NCBI RefSeq assembly: GCF_022317005.1
Contig: NZ_CP081006.1
Span: 4,154,001-4,218,000, forward strand
Source of the DNA: Mycobacterium sp. IDR2000157661
GTDB lineage: Bacteria; Actinomycetota; Actinomycetes; Mycobacteriales; Mycobacteriaceae
Reading direction: 5' to 3'
Length of the DNA stretch: 64,000 bases
This document shows, piece after piece, positions 33,104-42,009 of this stretch (the first letter of the stretch is position 1; each line of letters starts with the position of its first letter). The notes under the pieces were generated by a model, which saw nothing but the letters and a program-made list of their open reading frames with translations, searched no databases and was not told where the DNA came from. The translations under genes and the position numbers were made by a program.

Positions 33104-34318
33104 CTACTGGACCTTGTAGATCCAGATGAGGCTGGTGGTCAGCTCGCCGCTCGGAGTCCACTGATACTGCCGAGCCACCCCTTGGCCGTTGTAGTTGCGC
33201 ACGTAATCCAGTAGCGCGGGCCGGGTGATGGCTCCCGAATCGATGCCCTTCAGCATGATGGTGCCGAGGTCGTAGCCCTCGGCGCTATAGGTGCCGGGTT
33301 CCTGGTTGAACTTCTGGGTGTACTCATCGGCCCACGCGCCGGTCGCCGGACCGCAGGGGCAGGACAGCACAGCGTCCTTCGACGATTGACCGGCCTGCTT
33401 GACGAATTCGGGGTCCTTCACACCGTCACCGCTGACGAAGGTGCCCTCGAAGCCGCCGTCTTTCAGCTGCTGCGCGAGCGGAGCCGCCTCGGCGTAGTAC
33501 CCGCTGAAGAACACCGCGTCCGGAGCGGAGTTGTTGATCTGTGTCACCGCGGCGGAGAAGTCCTTGTCGCCCTTCTTGACCGAGATGTTGCACGACGGAT
33601 CGGCGACCGGCCCGAGCGTCTCGCGAATCGCCTGGGCCAGTCCGAGTCCGTAGTCGGTGCTGTCGTCGACGACGCAGACCGTGGAGAAGCCGAGCCCGTT
33701 CTTCATGTAGTTGGCCACCGCAGGACCCTGTACACCGTCGTTGCCCAGCCCACGGAAGAACGTTCGCCAGCCCTTCTCCGACAGCGTGACATTGGTCGCC
33801 GACGCGGTGGCAGCCACCAGCCCGGCCTGATTGAAGACGTCGCCGGTGGCGTTGGTCTCACCGGAGAAGGCGGGTCCGATCAACCCTATGGTGAACGCGT
33901 CGTCCACGATCTGCGGTGCGATCTGGGTGGCCTTCTGGGGGTCGCCCTCGGTGTCGAACGTCTTGAGCTGGACCTGGCAGCCCGGATTGGCGGCGTTGTG
34001 CTTGTCAACGGCGAGTTGGACACCGTTCTTGATGTTGATACCCAACGCGGCGTCCGGACCGTTGAGCGCGCCGGCCATCGCCAGCGACACCGGCGGGCAC
34101 TGCGCGTTGCCATCACCTGCCGGATCCGCCGCCGCCTCCTCTTCGGGCGCGGGGACCTCGGCGCCGCTCTGGTCGATCTGCACCTGCTCGACGATCTTCA
34201 GGTCGGTTTGTGCGCCGTCTCCCTCGCCGGGCTGGGACTGCTGGCAGCCGGCAAGCCCGAGTACAACCAGACTTGCGCCACTGATCGCAAATGCCTTCCG
34301 TGCCACGCCACCGCGCAC
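33104..34318 (-). CDS. livK: Branched-chain amino acid ABC substrate-binding lipoprotein
   Basis: 404 residues. Lipobox LAGC follows the first helix, so the protein is lipid-anchored outside the membrane. An acidic linker comes next (AEVPAPEEEAAADPAGDG), then a type I periplasmic binding fold (VSLAMAGALNGPDAALGINI, FTIGLIGPAFSGETNATGDV). Start is GTG at 34318 with GGAGGT at 6 bases; a second GTG four codons in is possible. The ligand (Leu/Ile/Val, or another amide or amino acid) is not determined by sequence. Confidence 0.93.
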   Translation of the reverse strand: MRGGVARKAFAISGASLVVLGLAGCQQSQPGEGDGAQTDLKIVEQVQIDQSGAEVPAPEEEAAADPAGDGNAQCPPVSLAMAGALNGPDAALGINIKNGVQLAVDKHNAANPGCQVQLKTFDTEGDPQKATQIAPQIVDDAFTIGLIGPAFSGETNATGDVFNQAGLVAATASATNVTLSEKGWRTFFRGLGNDGVQGPAVANYMKNGLGFSTVCVVDDSTDYGLGLAQAIRETLGPVADPSCNISVKKGDKDFSAAVTQINNSAPDAVFFSGYYAEAAPLAQQLKDGGFEGTFVSGDGVKDPEFVKQAGQSSKDAVLSCPCGPATGAWADEYTQKFNQEPGTYSAEGYDLGTIMLKGIDSGAITRPALLDYVRNYNGQGVARQYQWTPSGELTTSLIWIYKVQ

Positions 34319-34515
34319 ACTTCACCTCCGGGTCAATGTTTTCGTCCGCATCGGCACCCGGTTCAGCTGGGCGGGGCGGCGATGCTTCGGGACGACCTTA
34401 GCCAACGCATGGCCCTGGTGCGTGCTGTTGGGAAATGCGTGGCGGCGATCCGGTGGCCGAACGCGGCGAAGTGCGCGGTCGGAAACGCAGTGTTTACCGG
34501 CGACCGACCGGGGAG

Positions 34516-35160
34516 CTAGTTGGTCACCGCGGTGTCGCCGGGCGTGTCGAGTGTTTCCAACACCACCTCGGCGACCCGCTTCATGGTGGTTCGGCGGTCC
34601 ATGGCGGCGCGCTGGATCCACTTGAACGCTTCGGGCTCGGTCATCCCCTGCTTGGCCTGCAGCAGGCCCTTGGCGCGTTCGACCAGTTTGCGCGTCTCCA
34701 GACGATCCGACAGTGTCGCGACTTCGCGCTCGAGCGCGGAGATCTCGCTGAACCGGCTGACCGCAACCTCGATCGCCGGGATGAGGTCGGTGATGGTGAA
34801 CGGTTTGACGAGGTAGGCCATCGCGCCCGCATCGCGGGCCCGCTCGACCAGTTCGCGCTGGCTGAAAGCGGTGAGGATGACGATCGGCGCGATGCGCTTT
34901 CCCGCGATCTCGGAGGCCGCGTCGATGCCGTCGCGACGCGGCATCTTCACGTCCATGATCACCAGGTCCGGTTTCAGGCTCACGGCAAGATCGACCGCCT
35001 CCTGCCCGTCGCCCGCCTCGCCGACGATCTCGTAACCCTCGTCGCGCAGCATCTCTGCCAAGTCCATCCGAATGAGCGCTTCGTCCTCGGCGACGAGAAC
35101 GCGGCGTGCCTTGGGACTGTCGGCTTGTGACCCGGTCGTGGAGCCAGTCATGGAGCCCAT
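34516..35160 (-). CDS. pdtaR: ANTAR response regulator PdtaR
   Basis: About 214 residues, ATG at 35160 or 35151. Receiver domain (VLVAEDEALIRMD, phosphoacceptor Asp in DLVIMDVKMP, Lys in YLVKPF) and a C-terminal ANTAR RNA-binding domain (KLVERAKGLLQAKQGMTEPE). Orthologue of Rv1626, whose kinase PdtaS is encoded elsewhere; the pair acts by transcription antitermination and in M. tuberculosis responds to copper/nitric oxide signals. Upstream in-frame sequence to 35256 overlaps the tRNA and is not coding. Confidence 0.95.
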   Translation of the reverse strand: MGSMTGSTTGSQADSPKARRVLVAEDEALIRMDLAEMLRDEGYEIVGEAGDGQEAVDLAVSLKPDLVIMDVKMPRRDGIDAASEIAGKRIAPIVILTAFSQRELVERARDAGAMAYLVKPFTITDLIPAIEVAVSRFSEISALEREVATLSDRLETRKLVERAKGLLQAKQGMTEPEAFKWIQRAAMDRRTTMKRVAEVVLETLDTPGDTAVTN

Positions 35161-35226
35161 TGTGGCGGTCGTGGCCGCGTTCAGCGACTTCGGGTCATCC
35201 TCTATCGTGGTAAGCCGCGCCGGGAC

Positions 35227-35300
35227 GCCCTCGTAGCCCAATTGGCAGAGGCACACGACTCAAAATCGTGACAGTGTGAGTTCGAGTCTCACCGAGGGCA
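35227..35300 (+). tRNA. tRNA-Leu(CAA)
   Basis: 74 nt. Acceptor stem GCCCTCG/CGAGGGC with discriminator A, anticodon stem CACGA/TCGTG, loop CTCAAAA giving anticodon CAA, T arm GTGAG-TTCGAGT-CTCAC. No encoded CCA. The variable loop is only ACAGT, while tRNA-Leu normally has a long variable arm. The anticodon reads UUG (Leu). D arm pairing is imperfect (GCCC against AGGC). Confidence 0.9.
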
Positions 35301-35365
35301 CTCTCCTCCGTGCGGCCACCATCGAAACGCCGAGGTGGGTGATATCACAGCGCTAGGCTTCGTGC

Positions 35366-36673
35366 GTGGAGATGAGGTTTCGGCCGGTCTGCGTGCCTGA
35401 GTTGGCACTGGAGAGTCGAACGCCCGCCCGGGTCAGGCATTACGCCGACAGCGCGGCCCGCCAGCGCAGAGTGCTGAACGTGACCGCGATGATCAGCGTG
35501 GCCATCAGCATTTTCTTCGGCCTACACGGTCTGCTGTTCGGTGGTGATCTCTGGTGGATCTCGTTGATAAACTTCGGCAGCGCAGCGATTTTCGCGACAA
35601 TTCCGCTGCTGTGCCGGCTCGGTGAACTCGTGGCCCCCCTGGTGTTCTTCGCGGTCGCCTACACCTCGATCGGCGTGCTCTGCGCACTCCTGGGCACGCA
35701 AACCGGGCTGCAGTTCTACTTCGTCGCCGCCGCCGCGATCACCGTCGTGGTCCTGGGCATCGACCACATAGTGCTGGCCGCGGTGCTTGCCGCACTGGGT
35801 GCGGTGTCGGTCGTGGTGCTGGAATTCTCGGTGCCCGAGGACACCGGCCGCAGCCAGATGGAGTCGGAACTCGTCTTCGTGCTGACGGTGGTGACCGCAT
35901 GGATCCTCGTCGTCGCGACCCTGTGGTACGCCTTGCGCGAAATACGTCGTGCCCGTGAGGCGATGGAAGCCGAGTACGAACGCTCGGAGCGGTTGTTGGC
36001 CAACATCCTTCCCGCGACCATCGCCGAGCGGCTCAAGGATCCCAGTCGCACGGTCATCGCCGACAGCTACGACGACGCGGCGATCCTGTTCGCCGACATC
36101 GCCGGCTATACGAAACGGGCCAGTGACACCACGCCCGACGAGCTGGTCAGGTTCCTCGACCGGCTCTACACCGATCTCGACGCCCTTGTCGATCGGCATG
36201 GCCTGGAGAAGGTGAAGACCAGCGGGGACTCCTACATGGTGGTCAGCGGCGTGCCGCAACCGAGGCCGGACCACATCGAGGCGCTGGCCTGTCTGGCGCT
36301 TGACATGGCCGACGCGGTCGCCGGGCTCAGGGATCCGCACGGCCGGGAGGTACCGCTGCGCATCGGATTGGCCGCCGGCCCGGTCGTCGCCGGTGTCGTC
36401 GGCGCGCGCAAGTTCTTCTATGACGTGTGGGGCGACGCCGTCAACGTCGCGTCACGAATGGAGACCACCGACGTGGAGGGCAAGATCCAGGTGCCGAACG
36501 ACGTTTACGAACGCCTCCGGGACACGTTCGCCTTCGAGCAGCGCGGCGAGGTCGACGTCAAAGGCAAGGGTGTCATGACGACCTGGTACCTCGTCGGGCG
36601 TCGCAACGACGCCGCGGTGTGCCCCGCCGCCGATCGGGAACCGGTCAGCGGTCAGAGAGCTCACTCGGCTTGA
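35366..36673 (+). CDS. cya: Class III adenylate cyclase (Rv1625c-like)
   Basis: 435 residues. Six membrane helices (about 38-195), a short linker helix, then one cyclase catalytic domain. Metal-binding Asp residues lie in LFADIAGYT and KTSGDSYMVV. The Lys of KVKTSGDS and the Asp of FYDVWGDAVNVASRMET are the adenine-specifying pair, and Asn and Arg of the latter are transition-state residues. As in Rv1625c, a homodimer would mimic the mammalian 12-helix enzyme. Start GTG at 35366, or ATG at 35372. Convergent overlap of 29 bases with the next gene. Confidence 0.96.
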   Translation: MEMRFRPVCVPELALESRTPARVRHYADSAARQRRVLNVTAMISVAISIFFGLHGLLFGGDLWWISLINFGSAAIFATIPLLCRLGELVAPLVFFAVAYTSIGVLCALLGTQTGLQFYFVAAAAITVVVLGIDHIVLAAVLAALGAVSVVVLEFSVPEDTGRSQMESELVFVLTVVTAWILVVATLWYALREIRRAREAMEAEYERSERLLANILPATIAERLKDPSRTVIADSYDDAAILFADIAGYTKRASDTTPDELVRFLDRLYTDLDALVDRHGLEKVKTSGDSYMVVSGVPQPRPDHIEALACLALDMADAVAGLRDPHGREVPLRIGLAAGPVVAGVVGARKFFYDVWGDAVNVASRMETTDVEGKIQVPNDVYERLRDTFAFEQRGEVDVKGKGVMTTWYLVGRRNDAAVCPAADREPVSGQRAHSA

Positions 36674-37097
36674 GGCGCTCGGCAAGCGCTCCGAGTCGCC
36701 ACAGGGTTTCTCGATTGCGCGGGTAGACCACCATGTCCGAGAGCCGGTTGGGCATGACGGCCGCGGGCCCGCTGATGGGGAACTCCTGCATTTCGACTCG
36801 GCAGCCGTCCGGAATGTCGCTCAGCCGCAGGATGATCCGAGCGTTCCCGAACGGTCGGCCTTTGGCGTGTAGTACCAACTTCTCCGTCGGCACACATTCC
36901 TCGACCAGGGTCTTGTCGTTCAACAACAGCGGCCAGACACCGATTGAATGACGGATAACGGAGCCGGCCGCCGGCCAGTCGGGATCCACGGCGCGCATCC
37001 GGCTGTTGCCGACAACCCACTGGGAGTACGTCCATCCATCGGCCATCACGTCCCACACTTGCCGGCGGGAGGCGTGGATATCGCGAGTCACAGTCAC
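36645..37097 (-). CDS. SRPBCC/polyketide cyclase-like protein
   Basis: About 150 residues; GTG at 37097 gives the natural family start VTVTRDIHASRRQVWDVMAD, though the frame is open to 37133. The START-like helix-grip pattern is seen in VWDVMADGWTYSQWVVGNSR, the central strands, and the C-terminal helix NRETLWRLGALAERL. Such proteins bind small hydrophobic ligands in a cavity. No catalytic assignment possible. Confidence 0.8.
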   Translation of the reverse strand: MTVTRDIHASRRQVWDVMADGWTYSQWVVGNSRMRAVDPDWPAAGSVIRHSIGVWPLLLNDKTLVEECVPTEKLVLHAKGRPFGNARIILRLSDIPDGCRVEMQEFPISGPAAVMPNRLSDMVVYPRNRETLWRLGALAERLKPSELSDR

Positions 37098-37151
37098 CCG
37101 GGGGATATACCCGCATCGCCGGAAACGACGCACGGGACCGCCGGCAGCGGG

Positions 37152-37640
37152 TTAAATTTTTGAGTTCTCCGACTTGATCAGCCAGGCGAGTTTCTCCAGG
37201 CCGTCGATCAGTTGATGCAGGATGTCTGCGGTGCTGGGGTCTTCGGCATCGACCGCATCGTGCACCGCCCGCAGGGTGTCGACCGTGGCGTAGATGCGCG
37301 CCGTGATCAGTTCGACGACCTCGGTCGAGCTGCGCTCGTAGGCCGGAAACTGCGGCAACGTCGTGTCGGCCGCCACGGTGTCCGATCGGCCGTCGGGCAC
37401 AGCGTCCAGGGCCCGCATGCGCTCGGCCACCGTGTCACTGGCGTCCCTGGCGAAGTCGACCAGCTCATCGAGCTGCAGGTGCAGGTCGCGGAAGTTGGTG
37501 CCGACGACGTTCCAGTGCGCCTGCTTACCCTGAAGGTGCAGTTCGATGAGGTCGACGAGCACCCGCTGCAAGCTGGTGCTGAGTTCCGTCGACGCCTGGA
37601 ACCCTTGGATCTCTGCTTCTGTGCGACGTGATGTACCCAT
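37152..37640 (-). CDS. dps: Dps-family ferritin-like protein (Dps2 type)
   Basis: 162 residues, one ferritin-like four-helix bundle. The inter-subunit ferroxidase site is present: HWNVVGTNFRDLHLQLDELVD with its His, Asp and Glu ligands, and the partner His in LIELHLQGKQAHW. Closely resembles M. smegmatis Dps2. Dps dodecamers oxidise and store iron and protect or compact DNA in starvation. RBS AGGAGGTG lies about 11 bases before the ATG. DUF2339 gene lies 38 bases upstream. Confidence 0.95.
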   Translation of the reverse strand: MGTSRRTEAEIQGFQASTELSTSLQRVLVDLIELHLQGKQAHWNVVGTNFRDLHLQLDELVDFARDASDTVAERMRALDAVPDGRSDTVAADTTLPQFPAYERSSTEVVELITARIYATVDTLRAVHDAVDAEDPSTADILHQLIDGLEKLAWLIKSENSKI

Positions 37641-37678
37641 AACTGCTTCAACACCTCCTAATCTGGAATAAGTCCATT

Positions 37679-39460
37679 TTAGCGAGTGCCGGCCATCACA
37701 TCGGTGGGTTTCTCATCCTGTTTGGCCAGCATCCGCGCGTAAGTCGCGCCGGTACCGAGCAGGATCAGACCCACGACGATGAACACGGTCACCCGGAAGA
37801 TGCCGTCGAGCGTGCCGAGGTCGAAGAGAAACAACTTGGCCATTGCCACCGCGACCAGGGCCAGTCCCCCGCCGATGGGAAGTGAGCGCTCAGGCCTCGG
37901 CAACCGAACGGCGTGGCCGAACAGCGCTGCGGCCACCGCGATCCAACAGATGGTGGCGGCCATGTGGCCTGCCAGGAAGCCGCCGTCCTGGCCGCCGATC
38001 AGCACGCCGGCGGTCACCGTGGACGTCGTGACCGTGTAGAGCGCCACGCCTGCCGCTGTGCCCCACGCCACGTTGTCCCGACGCGGCAGCGACCAGACCA
38101 GCACGGTGGCGCACGCGGTGAGCAGGAGTCCGGTGACAAGCGTCGAAGCCGCGTGGGCGATCGGGACGTCGACTGGATGCACCAGCGCGAACGGCGGCGC
38201 GTAACTCAGATAGAGGCCACCGCCGATGAGCGTGAAGCCCGCCGCCGTCCACCGCGCGGCGGGCAGGCGCCGACCCGCAATCGCCACCACCAGCGCCATG
38301 CCGAGTAACACCGGGCCGGCGATGTAGCCGTCGAACGCCAACAGCACCGCCGTCACCGCCGAAACGGCCGACAGCGCGACCCAGACAGCGCGCACCACGC
38401 GGTCGCCGCCGATGCAGCGTTGACCTGCCAGCAGAACCGCCGACACGGCGGCGGCCAGCGCGGCAGCCATGAGTGCCGCAGCCACCCGATCGACGGCCAA
38501 CGCCGCGCACAGGACGGGCAGGGTCCCCGCCGACGTCAGCAGCGCCAGCACGGCCCTGTTCGCCGTCTGCGGCCCCAGGATCAACGCCGAGGCGATGGCC
38601 AGCACGGCCGCGATGCCGCAGGCGCCGGCCAGCCACGCGCCGTGCCCGTCGTCGAAGTGCACTGCCAGAAGCGCTATCAGCAGAGGCAGCGTGCTCGCGG
38701 CGATGCGCGCCGCATGCAGCCAGAGCCAGTCCTTGCCGAGTTGCACCGGCAGGGACGCCGCGGCCAGCGTGAGCATGTAGCCGACGAGCAGCAGAGAGAT
38801 CCCGCCGGCCACGACGGGTGCGAGCACCAGCAGGGGGACCAGCACGAGCAGCCCCAGATGCTCGGAGTCCCAGCGGCGGGCCATGGTCAGTCCGCCGCCG
38901 CCGATCGCGGCGGCGAGCACCAGCCCGACCGGCGCCGCCAGCCAGCCGTAGATGGTCGTCGCCGCGACCACATCCATGTACGCCCCCGCGATCCCGGTGG
39001 CGGCCAGGGCAATTGCCCCGGTGCGGCCGCCGGGGCGCGCATTGAGCCAGACGGCCGCGCCGACCAGGACGGAAGCGAGCACCGCCCCGCCCGCCACCCT
39101 CATCTCGGGCCGCAGAATCCCGGCCTGGGCGGCGAGTACCAGGAGCAGCACGATGCCGACCAGCGTGACGGCGACTCCTGCGACAGCGAGGAGCTTGCCG
39201 ACCCAGCCCTCGTCGCGCATCGGCTTCGGCGCAGGCGGAACCGGCGCCTGCATCGGCAGTACGGGCGGTGGAGCCTGGTACTGCGGTGGGGGCGTCGGGA
39301 AGTACGACGTCGGCGGTACGGCCGGCCGCTCGGCCAGCATCCGGTCGAGCACCGCGATGCCGGCCGTCACCCTGGCCAATTGTTGTGAGAGCGCAGCGAC
39401 GTCTGCGGACAATCGGGCGACGACGGCGCGATGCGGTTCGGTCATATCGGTCATCGTCAC
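37679..39460 (-). CDS. DUF2339 multi-pass membrane protein
   Basis: 593 residues. An N-terminal soluble part has a coiled-coil-like helix (ARLSADVAALSQQLARVTAG) and a Pro-rich linker. About 18 membrane helices follow, starting at WVGKLLAVAGVAVTLVGIVL. The family (DUF2339) has no established function; members are widespread membrane proteins. Ends 38 bases before dps. Confidence 0.85.
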   Translation of the reverse strand: MTMTDMTEPHRAVVARLSADVAALSQQLARVTAGIAVLDRMLAERPAVPPTSYFPTPPPQYQAPPPVLPMQAPVPPAPKPMRDEGWVGKLLAVAGVAVTLVGIVLLLVLAAQAGILRPEMRVAGGAVLASVLVGAAVWLNARPGGRTGAIALAATGIAGAYMDVVAATTIYGWLAAPVGLVLAAAIGGGGLTMARRWDSEHLGLLVLVPLLVLAPVVAGGISLLLVGYMLTLAAASLPVQLGKDWLWLHAARIAASTLPLLIALLAVHFDDGHGAWLAGACGIAAVLAIASALILGPQTANRAVLALLTSAGTLPVLCAALAVDRVAAALMAAALAAAVSAVLLAGQRCIGGDRVVRAVWVALSAVSAVTAVLLAFDGYIAGPVLLGMALVVAIAGRRLPAARWTAAGFTLIGGGLYLSYAPPFALVHPVDVPIAHAASTLVTGLLLTACATVLVWSLPRRDNVAWGTAAGVALYTVTTSTVTAGVLIGGQDGGFLAGHMAATICWIAVAAALFGHAVRLPRPERSLPIGGGLALVAVAMAKLFLFDLGTLDGIFRVTVFIVVGLILLGTGATYARMLAKQDEKPTDVMAGTR

Positions 39461-39489
39461 AGTCGTGCGGCCGGAACGGATGAGTAGGA

Positions 39490-40140
39490 CTACTCGTCCA
39501 GGCCGTGTTCGATTGCGTAGCGGGCGAGTTCTACCCGGTTGGCGACCTGCAGCTTGCGGAACGTCGCCTGCACGTGGTTCTCGACCGTTCGGTGGCTCAG
39601 TGACAACCGGCTCGCGATCTGCTTGGCGGTCAGGCCTTTCGCCACGTAGCGCAGGACCTCCGTCTCGCGTTCGGTGAGTCTGGGTGTCTCCGGACCCGGC
39701 GCCTGCGCGATGCGGCGGTACTCCCCCAGCACCAGCCCGGCAAGCCCCGGCGTGAATACCGCACGACCGTCCGCGGTGGCCCGCACCGCGTCGCCGAGCT
39801 CCTGCTTCGACGCGCTCTTGACCAGATAGCCCGTCGCACCGGCCTTCACCGCTTCGAGCACATCGTCGCGCTCGTCGGAGGCCGACAGCACCAGGATCCG
39901 CGAAGAGGGCGAAACCGCGAGCACCTCCGCAGTCGCCCGTGCTCCGTCACCGTCGGAGAGCCGCATGTCCATGACGACGACGTCGGGGCGGACGACGCCG
40001 GCCCGACGCCGGGCCGAGGCGACCCCTTCGGCGGTGGCGACGACCGTGAAACCGTCCTCGGCGAGGTCGCGCGCGACCGCATCCCGCCAGATGGGATGGT
40101 CGTCGACGACCATCACCGTCGGGGCAGCGTCAATTCCCAT
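39490..40140 (-). CDS. NarL/LuxR response regulator (MacR-like)
   Basis: 216 residues from the ATG at 40140; the longer frame upstream lies inside the kinase gene. Receiver domain (VMVVDDHPIWRDAV, phospho-Asp in VVVMDMRLSDG, Lys in YLVKSAS) and LuxR HTH (LTERETEVLRYVAKGLTAKQ, LSLSHRTVENHVQ). It overlaps the kinase gene by 28 bases, so the two are a cognate pair. Target genes unknown; the downstream DUF2339 and dps genes are possible. Confidence 0.94.
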   Translation of the reverse strand: MGIDAAPTVMVVDDHPIWRDAVARDLAEDGFTVVATAEGVASARRRAGVVRPDVVVMDMRLSDGDGARATAEVLAVSPSSRILVLSASDERDDVLEAVKAGATGYLVKSASKQELGDAVRATADGRAVFTPGLAGLVLGEYRRIAQAPGPETPRLTERETEVLRYVAKGLTAKQIASRLSLSHRTVENHVQATFRKLQVANRVELARYAIEHGLDE

Positions 40141-41240
40141 TCCGTCCCGCTTCCCGGGCCGGTGTGCAGCGTGGCGGTGCCGCCCAGCCATGTCATTCGG
40201 CCCACGATCGATTTCGACACTCCCACCCGGCCTTCGCGCACCGCCTGGTCCAGACGGCCCTCGGGAATGCCCACACCGTCGTCGCGGATGCTGACGGTGA
40301 CCGCATCTCCGAGATCCTCCAGCAGCACATAGGCGCGCGCATCCGGGCCGGCGTGTGCGGCGACGTTGTCGAGGGCATTGACGGCCGCCGCGCACAGTTC
40401 TGCGGCCTGTGCCGCCTCGAGCAACACCGGTTCGGAGGGCAGGCTGACAGAGACACGGTCGGACGCGCGCTGACGCAGCAGCGCACCGAGATCAGTCATC
40501 GCGCCGGCCCTGGGTTCGGCATCGGCCGAGCTGACCAGCCTGCGCAGCGCTCGCTCCTGCTCACCGGCCAGCTCGGCGAGTTCGGCTGTCTCCCCGCCGA
40601 TCTCGCGGCCCCGGCGGGACACCAGCGCCAACACCTGGATTGCACCGTCGTGCACCTGGCGCGACAGTCGCGCGCGTTCCTGGTGCGCCGCGGCCAGCCG
40701 GGTCGCCTGCTCGAGCTCGGCGTGCGCCCGGCGGGCGGTCTGCGCGGCCATTCCCACTGCCAGCCCGACGGCGAGTTCGATGACGATCGTCGCGTTGCGG
40801 CCGAGGTCGTAGTTGATGAAGCCCTTGACGACCGTGCTGGCGATCATCACGACCACACCCGTTGCCATCCCGGCGATCGGTCCGGAAACGATGGCGGCCG
40901 AGATGGTGGCGTTGGTGGCCCACAAGGTAGTCGGCCAGGACTGATTGTCGAAGCCCCACTGCGAGGAGGCGACCACCTCCGTCGACAGGACCAGCGCCAC
41001 GACGACCAGGATTTCGGCCACCACCCACAATGGCCGCCTGCCGAAACCGTGGAGGTAGGCCACCGCACAGGCGATGCTCCACCCGATCAGGACGGCGAAC
41101 AGCAGCCACGCCAAACCGGGCCGCTCGAGGTTGTCGTTGACGGCGAACTGGAAACCCAGTGCGTAAAGGGTACTTAGCAGCCGGAACACCTGCGCCGCGC
41201 GCCACAGCGGCGTCGCCGGGTCCGGCGTGCTGTCCGGCAT
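40113..41240 (-). CDS. Sensor histidine kinase, MacS type
   Basis: 375 residues. Four to six N-terminal membrane helices form the DUF5931-like sensor. The dimerisation helix has phospho-acceptor His in LSRQVHDGAIQVLALVSRRG, then a HATPase domain with N-box NALDNVAAHA, G1 DDGVGIPEG and a C-terminal GPGSGTEWELTLP. This matches the MacS family of actinobacterial kinases (described in Streptomyces as affecting morphology and antibiotic production). The signal is unknown; a membrane-embedded sensor suggests an envelope cue. Confidence 0.92.
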   Translation of the reverse strand: MPDSTPDPATPLWRAAQVFRLLSTLYALGFQFAVNDNLERPGLAWLLFAVLIGWSIACAVAYLHGFGRRPLWVVAEILVVVALVLSTEVVASSQWGFDNQSWPTTLWATNATISAAIVSGPIAGMATGVVVMIASTVVKGFINYDLGRNATIVIELAVGLAVGMAAQTARRAHAELEQATRLAAAHQERARLSRQVHDGAIQVLALVSRRGREIGGETAELAELAGEQERALRRLVSSADAEPRAGAMTDLGALLRQRASDRVSVSLPSEPVLLEAAQAAELCAAAVNALDNVAAHAGPDARAYVLLEDLGDAVTVSIRDDGVGIPEGRLDQAVREGRVGVSKSIVGRMTWLGGTATLHTGPGSGTEWELTLPRR

Positions 41241-41244
41241 TCGG

Positions 41245-42009
41245 CTACAGGACCTTGGAAAGGAACGCCTTAGTGCGGTCGTGTTTCGGATTGCCGAGCA
41301 CCTCGCGAGGCAGTCCGCTCTCCACGACGACGCCGCCGTCCATGAACACCAGGTGGTTGGCCACCTCGCGGGCGAAGCCCATCTCGTGGGTGACCACCAC
41401 CATCGTCATTCCCTCGGCCGCAAGCTTTTTCATCACCTCGAGCACCTCGCCGACGAGTTCGGGATCCAGCGCAGAGGTGGGCTCGTCGAACAACATCAGC
41501 TTCGGGTTCATGGCCAGTGCCCGCGCGATCGCCACCCGCTGTTGCTGGCCGCCCGAAAGCTGCGCCGGATACGCGTCGGCCTTCTCCGACATCCCGACTT
41601 GCTTGAGTAGATCCTTACCGCGCGCGACGGCCTCGTGCTTCTTGACGCGTTTGACATGGATGGGCGCCTCGATGATGTTCTCCAGCGCCGTCCGGTGTGG
41701 GAAGAGATTGAAGTGCTGGAAGACCATGCCGATGTCGCGCCGTTGCCTGGCAGCGTCCTTCGGCGACATCTCGTACAACTTCTTGCCCTTGTCGCGGTAG
41801 CCGATCAGCTCGCCGTCGACATACAACCGGCCGGCGTTGACTTGTTCGAGATGGTTGATGCAGCGCAGAAACGTCGACTTGCCCGAACCCGACGGCCCCA
41901 CCATCACCAGCACCTCCCCCTTGCCGATCTCCAGCGTGATGCCCTTGAGGACCTCGAGGGCACCGAAGCTCTTGCAGACGCTTTCGGCTTTCACCATCGG
42001 CGCAGTCAT
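41245..42009 (-). CDS. Polar amino acid ABC transporter ATPase (GlnQ-type)
   Basis: 254 residues from the ATG at 42009, overlapping the permease stop (ATGA). Walker A GPSGSGKST, Q-loop FQHFNLFPH, signature LSGGQQQRVAIARAL, Walker B LMLFDEPTSALDP, and H-loop VVVTHEMGFA, the typical PAAT/GlnQ set. Energises the downstream-listed permease and binding protein. Confidence 0.96.
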   Translation of the reverse strand: MTAPMVKAESVCKSFGALEVLKGITLEIGKGEVLVMVGPSGSGKSTFLRCINHLEQVNAGRLYVDGELIGYRDKGKKLYEMSPKDAARQRRDIGMVFQHFNLFPHRTALENIIEAPIHVKRVKKHEAVARGKDLLKQVGMSEKADAYPAQLSGGQQQRVAIARALAMNPKLMLFDEPTSALDPELVGEVLEVMKKLAAEGMTMVVVTHEMGFAREVANHLVFMDGGVVVESGLPREVLGNPKHDRTKAFLSKVL

